From: CAYGZQ01 sp964354375 [NCBI: uncultured Planctomycetota bacterium]
GTDB lineage: Bacteria > JAJVIF01 > JAPKYR01
Direction: 5' to 3'
Assembly (NCBI GenBank): GCA_964354375.1
Contig: CAYGZQ010000047.1
Coordinates: 1 to 34,088, forward strand
Length of the DNA: 34,088 bases
The position numbers and the translations under genes are program-made. Each line of letters opens with the position of its first letter. The stretch's first letter is position 1. A model generated the notes under the pieces. The model worked only from the letters and a program-made list of their open reading frames with translations, did no database searches and had not been told where the DNA came from. This document shows positions 21,489 through 28,273 of this stretch, in pieces.

Positions 21489-22464
21489 GACCCCGATGGC
21501 CCTAAGCGGGAAACCCAAGGCTTCGACCCTCCGTGTGAAACTCGGACCCCTCGAGCTCAAGACCCCCCTGATCTCCGCAAGCGGGACATTCGGGTACGGA
21601 AACGAGTTCGAGGGTCTGACCGAACTGCAATACTTCGGCGCTGTCACGCTGAAAGCGGTCAGCCTCGAGCCGAGGACCGGAAATCCCTACCCAAGGATCG
21701 TCGAGACACATTCCGGGATGATCAATACGATCGGTCTGGAAAACCGCGGCGTGGAGATCTTTCTCAAGGAAAAGCTCCCTGAAGCTGCCGCGCTCGGAGT
21801 GCCGCTGATCGCGAACCTCGTGGGGGACAGAATCGAGGACTACATCGAGCTGGCCTCGATTCTTGATAAGGAGAAATCGCTCGCGGCGCTCGAGATAAAC
21901 TCAAGCTGTCCGAATGTCCAGCGCGGCTACCTTGCGTTTGCGGCGGATTGCTCGGTCATGGAGTCCCTGGTGCGCGCGGTACGAAAGGCGACTACGAAAC
22001 CGATCATCGCCAAGCTCAGTCCGAACGTGACGGACATCCTTCCCCTCGCAGAAGCATCGATCAATGCCGGAGCGGACATTCTCAATCTGGGCAACACTTT
22101 CCTGGCGATGTCGATAGACATTGAGACGAGGAAGTCGAGGCTCTCGCGCGACTATGGAGGACTTTCGGGACGGGCGATACGTCCGATCGCGCTGAGGATC
22201 GTACACCAGGTTGCGTCTAAGCTTGATATCCCGATCATCGGCACCGGCGGGATCTACGAAACGAGCGACGCCCTGGAGTATCTCATCGCCGGGGCGACGG
22301 CGATAAGCCTGGGTACGGTCAACTTCATTCATCCCAACCGAGCGAAGGAAATCTGCGAAGGGATAAGGGAGTATCTTGCGAGAAACGGAATGACGCTTGA
22401 GGAATTGACCGGATCCTATAAGGGCGCTGCGCCTTGCGGACCCGGAAGCAATCAATTACCATAG
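21487..22464 (+). CDS. pyrD: Dihydroorotate dehydrogenase, class 1B-like catalytic subunit
   Basis: This is the 325-residue FMN enzyme that oxidises dihydroorotate to orotate in pyrimidine synthesis. Typical motifs are SASGTFGYGNEF, the INTIGLENRG loop, the active-site SSCPN with Cys141 (a class 1 feature, since class 2 has Ser), a KLSPNV strand, and the phosphate loop GTGGI...GATAISLGTVNFIHP. The glycine pair usually found after the catalytic Cys loop (GGxxFG) is changed to RGYLAFA. Class 1B enzymes work with PyrK, but pyrK is not next to it. Two ATGs are possible, 21487 and 21496. The first overlaps the TATAAT box, so 21496 is the more likely start if transcription is leaderless. No ribosome binding site is visible. 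The enoyl-CoA hydratase gene follows after 10 nt. Confidence 0.9.
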   Translation: MTPMALSGKPKASTLRVKLGPLELKTPLISASGTFGYGNEFEGLTELQYFGAVTLKAVSLEPRTGNPYPRIVETHSGMINTIGLENRGVEIFLKEKLPEAAALGVPLIANLVGDRIEDYIELASILDKEKSLAALEINSSCPNVQRGYLAFAADCSVMESLVRAVRKATTKPIIAKLSPNVTDILPLAEASINAGADILNLGNTFLAMSIDIETRKSRLSRDYGGLSGRAIRPIALRIVHQVASKLDIPIIGTGGIYETSDALEYLIAGATAISLGTVNFIHPNRAKEICEGIREYLARNGMTLEELTGSYKGAAPCGPGSNQLP

Positions 22465-22474
22465 CAGCTCCAAG

Positions 22475-23293
22475 ATGCTGGAGGAAACCGAACTGACCGA
22501 GACGAAGGACATCCGGATCGAGATTGACTACCCTTACGCGGTTCTGACCGTCGACCGGAAAGGTAACAAGTACAACACCATCGTCCCCAACATGGTGACC
22601 GAGATGGACCGCGCGCTTGATGTCGTGGAGCACGACCCGAAAATCAGGGTGCTCATCGTCACCGGGAACGAGAGGGTGTTTTCGACGGGGGTCGATGTGT
22701 CGGACGAATCGGTCCGGGGCATGGACGCGCTCGAGGCCCGGTTTTTCTCACGGCTGGGAAAACACATGTTCGGTCGGCTCGAGGCCCTGGACATCCCGAC
22801 GATCGCGGCGGTGAACGGCACGGCGCTCGGGGGCGGTCTGGAGCTGGCGCTGGCCTGCGATTTCCGTCTTGCGTCCGAGCGCGCCGCGTTCGGTCTCCCT
22901 GAGAGCAACCTCGGCATAATTCCCGGCTGGGGCGGCACGCAGCGACTCATGAGGCATATTGGCTACTCTAGGGCGCTGGAACTCATCTTGTCCGGAGAGA
23001 TAATCAACGCGAAGGACGCTTTGTCGGCGGGCCTGGTGCAGCAGGTTGTCCCGAAGGGCGAGGATGTTGTCGTCGCTGCGAAGAAATGGTCCGAGAGATT
23101 CACGACCCGGTCGCGGGTCGCCCTGGCAATGTGCAAGAAGGCGGTACGTATGGCCGCCGATCTGCCCCTTCGCTACGGCGAGGAATACGAAGCTGAGCTT
23201 TTCGCCCTCGCGTGGGCCTCCGGGCATCGCAAGACCGGTATCGATTCCTTCATGAAGCGCGAAAGACCCGAATTCCCCACTGACTTCGAGTAG
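22475..23293 (+). CDS. Enoyl-CoA hydratase/isomerase family protein
   Basis: The 272-residue protein has the crotonase fold. The oxyanion-hole segment is VFSTGVDV. The two catalytic glutamates are both present: Glu123 in GGGLELALACD and Glu143 in FGLPESNLGIIPGWGGTQRL, with the 20-residue spacing of true hydratases. It is probably an enoyl-CoA hydratase of fatty-acid or amino-acid breakdown, but the CoA substrate cannot be told. It lies 10 nt after pyrD and may share its transcript. That pairing is odd because the pathways differ, so it is probably chance or local operon shuffling. The ribosome binding site before the ATG is weak. Confidence 0.9.
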   Translation: MLEETELTETKDIRIEIDYPYAVLTVDRKGNKYNTIVPNMVTEMDRALDVVEHDPKIRVLIVTGNERVFSTGVDVSDESVRGMDALEARFFSRLGKHMFGRLEALDIPTIAAVNGTALGGGLELALACDFRLASERAAFGLPESNLGIIPGWGGTQRLMRHIGYSRALELILSGEIINAKDALSAGLVQQVVPKGEDVVVAAKKWSERFTTRSRVALAMCKKAVRMAADLPLRYGEEYEAELFALAWASGHRKTGIDSFMKRERPEFPTDFE

Positions 23294-23365
23294 AAGTGCG
23301 ATAATCCCGGGTCTGAAGCGCGACCGCCAGGGAGCGCGTACCCGACGGCGTCAGCCATCAGATGA

Positions 23366-24652
23366 CTATATCCTCCTATTCACGAAGTAGCGGTACAGAA
23401 TGTCCTTGAGCGTCTGCACTCTGGAGGTATTCGCCTCCATCGGACCACGTCCGAACAGCCCTGCATCGGCCTCGGTTGTCGATGCGATAGCCCGTCTCCT
23501 GGCGAGCATCACAGGCTCTCCATCGATCGAGCTTGCCTGCACTTCATAGCTCCTCAGGCCGTCAAGGAAAAGGTCGCCAAGACGGGAGATGATTTCCTCT
23601 GCGCGATCCGTCAGAGTCCCCTCCGATTCCGCAGCGATGTAGAAAACGCCGGTATCGCCCGCCGCAACCACGCCATAAGCGCCGTCCGACGGAACGGTTA
23701 CGCCATCGAAAAGCCCGGTCCTGAGACGGTATTCGCTCAGGAGAGAGGGCGGGATTTCCTCTTCTTCCGACTCCTCGCCCTCGTCCGTTTCAGGTGCCGC
23801 GCTTGGAGCGGGTTTCGCGAGCCTTGTCTCCCATTCCGCGAGGTTGATCGATTCGTTCTCTGCGAGAGGGAGATAGAACCTCAGCGGGATGTGCACGCGG
23901 TAGACATTGTCCGGAATATCGATCCCCAGTTCCTTCAAGGTATCGCGGATCGAGGCCATGCGCTCTTCGGGATTCGGGTGGACGGTGAAGTAGTTTCCGC
24001 CTGGCCGGGGACGATGGATCGACTCCTGCTCGAGGAGCTGCATGAGTTCGAGGAAGCCGACGGGATCGTAGCCCGCATCGACCGCCCAACTCAGCCCCGT
24101 CCGGTCGGCATCGTTCTCGGCGGACCGCCCGTACGTCTCGACCATGCTCGCCGAGATCATCTGCCCCAGGATCATCCCCTCCCCTTGTCTCGATGCGATC
24201 ATGGCGGCCATCCCGATGAGCATCCCGCGGATTTCCCTGTCGCCCATGCCGGCGTGATGGCGATGGAAAATGTGCACAAGCTCGTGCGCGACAACCCCCG
24301 CGAGCATGTCGTCGGTCTGGCATTCTTCCAGAAGTCCCCTGAAGATGAAAAGATGACCGTCGGGCAAAGCGAAGGCGTTCACCGTGTCGTCATCCAGGAC
24401 CTTGATTCTGATCTCTCTCTTGTCGGTCTTCGACTCAGGGATGACCGCGAGAAGCCGAGTCTTGATTGCGTCGACCCGTGCGACAACCGCGGGGTCTTCC
24501 ACAACGCCGAACTGAGTCTCTATCTCGGTTACGGGGTCCGGCTCCGGCTCATTCTGGTCCTGACCGCGGACGACGGGTGAAACGAGTAGCAAAGCAAGGG
24601 CAAAAACGGTCCAGGATGCAAACCTGAGCGCGTATCGGAATGATCCAGTCAT
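23366..24652 (-). CDS. Exported M48-family metallopeptidase
   Basis: The 428-residue protein has a signal peptide (about 1-30). The zinc motif AHELVHIFHRHH lies at about 121-132, with the third ligand Glu in SAENDADRTG about 50 residues later, which is the M48 (HtpX/BepA/LoiP-type) arrangement. NAFALPDGHLFIFRGLL before the zinc helix and HPNPEERMASI after it are also typical of the family. An acidic linker (EEGEESEEEE-type, about 295) leads to a C-terminal domain of unknown fold. It should act in the periplasm on envelope proteins. The ATG at 24652 is chosen over a GTG at 24667 because a TATATT box overlaps the longer start. It is convergent with the enoyl-CoA hydratase gene. Confidence 0.87.
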   Translation of the reverse strand: MTGSFRYALRFASWTVFALALLLVSPVVRGQDQNEPEPDPVTEIETQFGVVEDPAVVARVDAIKTRLLAVIPESKTDKREIRIKVLDDDTVNAFALPDGHLFIFRGLLEECQTDDMLAGVVAHELVHIFHRHHAGMGDREIRGMLIGMAAMIASRQGEGMILGQMISASMVETYGRSAENDADRTGLSWAVDAGYDPVGFLELMQLLEQESIHRPRPGGNYFTVHPNPEERMASIRDTLKELGIDIPDNVYRVHIPLRFYLPLAENESINLAEWETRLAKPAPSAAPETDEGEESEEEEIPPSLLSEYRLRTGLFDGVTVPSDGAYGVVAAGDTGVFYIAAESEGTLTDRAEEIISRLGDLFLDGLRSYEVQASSIDGEPVMLARRRAIASTTEADAGLFGRGPMEANTSRVQTLKDILYRYFVNRRI

Positions 24653-24739
24653 GCTCTTAATATACACTCTTCATTGAAAGGGGAAAAGGAAACCCGATCC
24701 CAGGATGCATCCGGTGATTGATTTTGATCTTTCCGGTCC

Positions 24740-24757
24740 GCCGCTTTTCCAAGCGGC
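24740..24757. repeat. TTCC-loop hairpin repeat, copy B
   Basis: It has the same 7-bp stem and TTCC loop as copy A at 13503 and lies upstream of the RNase J gene. It is paired with copy C in the opposite orientation 20 nt further on. Confidence 0.65.
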
Positions 24758-24776
24758 ATCTTCTTGATTGATCAGA

Positions 24777-24794
24777 GCCGACTGGAAAGTCGGC
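24777..24794. repeat. TTCC-loop hairpin repeat, copy C (stem with compensatory changes)
   Basis: GCCGACT and AGTCGGC pair around GGAA. Read in reverse complement, it equals copy A with two stem positions changed on both sides, so pairing is kept. It is followed by GCACC, the reverse complement of the GGTGC before copy A. Confidence 0.65.
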
Positions 24795-24881
24795 GCACCC
24801 GGTAATTGGAATGAACAATACTGGCAACCATCCCGGCCTTGGGCTATCATTCCCGCATCTGCGTTCTTGGAGAGCCAGGTA

Positions 24882-26570
24882 ATGCCAAAGGCGGTACACA
24901 GGTTCGCGGGGAAATACCCCAAGGGACTTTCATTCATCCCGCTCGGCGGATTTCACGAGATCGGGAAGAACATGTCGATTGTCGAGTACAACGGCGAGAT
25001 GCTCGTCATCGACGGGGGCATGAGTTTTCCATCGTTCGACATGCCCGGTGTGGACGTGGTCATCCCGAAGTTCCAGTACATCGTAGAGAATCGTGAGCGT
25101 GTTGCGGGGATCGTGCTCACTCATGGGCACGAGGATCACATGGGGGCCCTTCCGTACCTTCTTCGGGAAGCGAGGATTCCGATCTACGGGACCCCGCTGT
25201 CGCTTGCGTTCCTCGAGATCAAGCTGAGAGAGCATCAGGTTCTGCTCGACACCGAGCTTGAGGAGGTTGAAGACAACGGGGTCTACAAGATAGGCGAGAA
25301 CTTCGAGGTCGAGTTCATCCCGGTGTGTCATTCGATTCCGGACGCGTGCGGGCTTGCGATCAGAACGCCTGAGGGGCTCATTGTCCATTCCGGCGATTTC
25401 AAGTTCGATCAGACTCCCGTGGACAACCGGAAAATGGCCTTGGGCACTTTCGCGCGATACGGCGACGAAGGCGTTCTCACCTACATTACGGACACGACCA
25501 ACGTCTTCAATCCCGGCTACACCGGGTCCGAGCGAAGGGTCGGCGTGGCGTTCCACGAGCTTTTCGAGGGACTCAAGGGTCGGATTTTTGTGACGACCTT
25601 CGCCAGCCATCAGCATCGCATCCAGCAGGCCATCGATGTCGCGGTCAGTCTGGGACGGAAGGTGGTGCCGACGGGTCGCAGAATGATCGACGACCTCGAG
25701 GTGTCTCGCGACCTGGGCTACCTCCACATGCCCGACGACATCCTCGTTAACGCAGAGCAGATAAACGATTACGAGGACAGCGACCTCCTCATTCTCGCGA
25801 CCGGCACTCAGGGCGAGCCCGGCAGCGCCCTCAAACTCATGAGCGACGGAGCGCATCCTGTGAAGATCAAACCGGGCGATTCGGTGATCCTGTCGGCGAG
25901 CCCGATCCCAGGCAATGAGGCGCACATCATTCGCATCACGAATCACCTCACCGAGCTCGGCGCTGACGTTTACTATGGTCCGGACCGGGGATTGCACGTA
26001 TCGGGGCACGGAAGCCGCGAGGAAATCAAGATTCTGTACAACCTCGTGCGGCCGAAGTACATCCTGCCGTTCCACGGCGAGATACGTCACATGCGCGAGT
26101 TCGCCACGCTCATGCACAAAATGGGTCACCCGGACTCTAACGTCATGCTGGCGCGGATCGGGGAGAGGATACATATCTCCCAGAGCAAGATCGCCGTGAC
26201 CGGGACGGTGCCGTCAGGTGTGAAGATGGTGGACGGCCTGGGGGTGGATGATGTCGATGGAAAGATGCTGGACGAGCGCAGACAGCTTGCGCAGGGAGGA
26301 GTTGTTGTCGTCACCGTCCTCATCGATAGCAAGACCAAGAGAGTGAAGCGGGTGGAGATTGCCACCAAGGGTGTCCTCGATTTTTCCCAGTACAGGGATC
26401 TCTTCGACAAGTCCGAGATCGTGCTCCGCGACAGCCTCGCTGCGGTCAAGGAAAACGATTTCATTGAGTATCCGAACCTCAGGGAAAAAACGACCGACAA
26501 AATGGGAAAGTTGATCTGGAAGCATCTCAGGAGGAATCCGTACATACTGACTAACGTGTACGAGATATGA
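24882..26570 (+). CDS. rnj: Ribonuclease J
   Basis: The 562-residue protein is a metallo-beta-lactamase/beta-CASP ribonuclease with 5'-to-3' exonuclease and endonuclease activity in mRNA decay and rRNA maturation. The motifs are the HGHEDH metal site (81-86), HSGDFKFD, a TFASHQHRIQQ block, the beta-CASP segment HVSGHGSREEIK and the FHGEIRHM metal site. The usual DSTN motif reads DTTN. The C-terminal domain follows from about 450. A longer frame from 24768 runs through the hairpin repeats, so the ATG at 24882 is preferred, with GGAG about 10 nt upstream. It is the only gene here with a clear RNA-decay role. Confidence 0.92.
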   Translation: MPKAVHRFAGKYPKGLSFIPLGGFHEIGKNMSIVEYNGEMLVIDGGMSFPSFDMPGVDVVIPKFQYIVENRERVAGIVLTHGHEDHMGALPYLLREARIPIYGTPLSLAFLEIKLREHQVLLDTELEEVEDNGVYKIGENFEVEFIPVCHSIPDACGLAIRTPEGLIVHSGDFKFDQTPVDNRKMALGTFARYGDEGVLTYITDTTNVFNPGYTGSERRVGVAFHELFEGLKGRIFVTTFASHQHRIQQAIDVAVSLGRKVVPTGRRMIDDLEVSRDLGYLHMPDDILVNAEQINDYEDSDLLILATGTQGEPGSALKLMSDGAHPVKIKPGDSVILSASPIPGNEAHIIRITNHLTELGADVYYGPDRGLHVSGHGSREEIKILYNLVRPKYILPFHGEIRHMREFATLMHKMGHPDSNVMLARIGERIHISQSKIAVTGTVPSGVKMVDGLGVDDVDGKMLDERRQLAQGGVVVVTVLIDSKTKRVKRVEIATKGVLDFSQYRDLFDKSEIVLRDSLAAVKENDFIEYPNLREKTTDKMGKLIWKHLRRNPYILTNVYEI

Positions 26571-26673
26571 TCAAGGTGCGGCGCGAATCGGCTTTCATTC
26601 GGTGACGCGATGTGCTAGGCTACCGTCGCCGGGATGGACAGCGGGGGAACAAACGAGGCCCTAGGCGGCGGAA

Positions 26674-26681
26674 TTTTTTTT
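26674..26681 (+). terminator. Possible terminator T-run after the RNase J gene
   Basis: A run of eight T bases follows GGCGGCGGAA. A short stem, CGCCG near 26629 with CGGCG near 26667, might precede it, but the loop is long. A better hairpin was not found by eye. Confidence 0.25.
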
Positions 26682-26789
26682 CTCGGGGCTCGTGAAAAAT
26701 ATCACAATTTCTCCTTTCTGTTCCAAACCGGCCACCCCAACATCATCGTACTCGCGACCTGGGACCTGTCAGGCGCACCGAGGTCTACC

Positions 26790-28142
26790 ATGACAACCAA
26801 ACTGAATGAGCAGGAGCTTATCAAGAAGGCCGAGCAGCCGGGCAAGGACGCGCTTCAACTTCACCCTTTCTACAAGGGCAAGATCGAAATCGCCCCGAAA
26901 TGCTGCGTAAGGAATTTCGACGATTTCGCGATCTGGTACACACCCGGAGTCGCGAAGCCGTGCCTGGACATCAAGGAACATCCCGACAACGTGTTCAAGC
27001 ACACGAACAAGGCGAATTTCGTCGCGGTCGTGTCGGACGGCACGAGGGTGCTGGGGCTGGGCGACATCGGGCCCGAAGCCGGACTGCCCGTCATGGAAGG
27101 CAAGGGAATTCTCTTCAAATACCTTGGCGGAGTCGATGCTTTCCCGATCTGCGTTGACACAAAAGACCCTGACGAGATCATCGATTTCGTCCTCAAGCTG
27201 CAGCCGTCCTTCGGAGGGATCAACCTCGAGGACATCTCGCAGCCGAAGTGTTTTCATGTGCTCGACACGCTTCGCAAGAAAGCCCGCATACCGGTATGGC
27301 ACGACGACCAGCAGGGCACCGCGGCTGTGACACTGGCAGGATTAGTGAACGCCCTGAAAATCGTCGGCAAGAAAATCGACAAGGTGCGGATCGTCATGAA
27401 CGGCGCGGGCGCGAGCAATATCGCCATCACCCGCCTGATCATCTCCGCCGGGGCGGATCCGAAAAATATGATCCTGGTTGACTCCAAAGGAACGCTCCAT
27501 CCTGGTCGCAGCGACTGCAAGGAGAAGTTCAAGGAGAAGTGGCACTATTGCACGACGACTAACGGCGGGAATCTTGTGGGCGACGCTCCAGCCGCAATCA
27601 AGGGCGCGGACGTTCTGATTTCGCTCTCGAAGTCAGGGCCCGGGGTTATCCAGAAGGAATGGATTTCCTCGATGGCGGACAGCGCGATCGTGTTCACCTG
27701 CGCGAATCCGGTACCCGAAATCTGGCCGTGGGAAGCCAAGGAAGCGGGCGCGCGGATTGTCGCGACCGGACGCAGCGATTTCGCGAACCAGGTAAACAAT
27801 TCCCTGGGATTCCCGGGCATTTTCCGAGGGACCCTGGATGTCATGGCGAAGACGATCACCGACGAGATGTGCATCGCAGCGAGCCATGCTCTGGCCAAGA
27901 CGGCGGAAGACAAGGGCATGCATGAAGACTACCTGATCCCCACGATGGACGAGTGGGACGTTTTCCCGCGAGAGGCTGTCGCGGTCGGACAGAAAGCGAT
28001 CGAGCAGGGCGTCGCGAGAATTAAGATGAGCCCCAAGGAAGCGCTCAAGGTGGCGGAGGATGTGATCCGACGAGCGAGAAAGCAGTATTCGGCGCTTTGG
28101 GAGGCCGGGATCATCCCTGCCCCACCCGAACCCGGCGCTTAA
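26790..28142 (+). CDS. Malic enzyme (oxaloacetate-decarboxylating malate dehydrogenase)
   Basis: The 450-residue enzyme converts malate to pyruvate and CO2 with NAD or NADP. Tyr50 in YTPGVA and Lys105 in GLPVMEGKGILFK are the catalytic pair. Glu147-Asp148 in NLEDIS and the Asp pair in HDDQQGTA bind the divalent metal. GAGASN (205-210) is the nucleotide-binding loop, and the motif ATGRSDFANQVNNSLGFPGIFRG closes the active site. The length fits the short bacterial malic enzymes without a phosphotransacetylase domain. A longer frame from 26634 exists, but the ATG at 26790 has GAGG 6 nt upstream and starts at a normal position. Cofactor choice cannot be decided. A terminator follows the gene. Confidence 0.93.
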   Translation: MTTKLNEQELIKKAEQPGKDALQLHPFYKGKIEIAPKCCVRNFDDFAIWYTPGVAKPCLDIKEHPDNVFKHTNKANFVAVVSDGTRVLGLGDIGPEAGLPVMEGKGILFKYLGGVDAFPICVDTKDPDEIIDFVLKLQPSFGGINLEDISQPKCFHVLDTLRKKARIPVWHDDQQGTAAVTLAGLVNALKIVGKKIDKVRIVMNGAGASNIAITRLIISAGADPKNMILVDSKGTLHPGRSDCKEKFKEKWHYCTTTNGGNLVGDAPAAIKGADVLISLSKSGPGVIQKEWISSMADSAIVFTCANPVPEIWPWEAKEAGARIVATGRSDFANQVNNSLGFPGIFRGTLDVMAKTITDEMCIAASHALAKTAEDKGMHEDYLIPTMDEWDVFPREAVAVGQKAIEQGVARIKMSPKEALKVAEDVIRRARKQYSALWEAGIIPAPPEPGA

Positions 28143-28175
28143 GAGAGCACTTGTCCAATTCCGTTGACATTTACT

Positions 28176-28199
28176 GAGAGCTGCAAGGCTCTCGTTTTT
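28176..28199 (+). terminator. Intrinsic terminator after the malic enzyme gene
   Basis: GAGAGC (28176-28181) and GCTCTC (28188-28193) form a 6-bp stem with a 6-nt loop, followed by a T5 run (28195-28199). It lies 33 nt after the stop codon. Confidence 0.75.
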
Positions 28200-28214
28200 G
28201 TTGTCTTCGAGGAT

Positions 28215-28234
28215 GGCAGGCTGGAAAGCCTGCC
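28215..28234. repeat. TTCC-loop hairpin repeat, copy D
   Basis: GGCAGGCT and AGCCTGCC form an 8-bp stem around GGAA and are followed by CCAC. The loop and flank agree with copies A and C, but the stem sequence is different and still fully paired. Confidence 0.65.
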
Positions 28235-28273
28235 CCACAAAGCTTCAAGAACTCCAGCGGTCCGAGCAGCGGA

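Noticed and set aside
23311-23345. Possible hairpin between the convergent enoyl-CoA hydratase and M48 genes
   Set aside because: The arms (GGGT...ACCC and CGCG...CGCG) are short with a long loop, and no T-run is present on either strand.
24930-26174. 414-residue minus-strand frame
   Set aside because: It is a shadow of the RNase J gene, whose motifs are clear on the plus strand.
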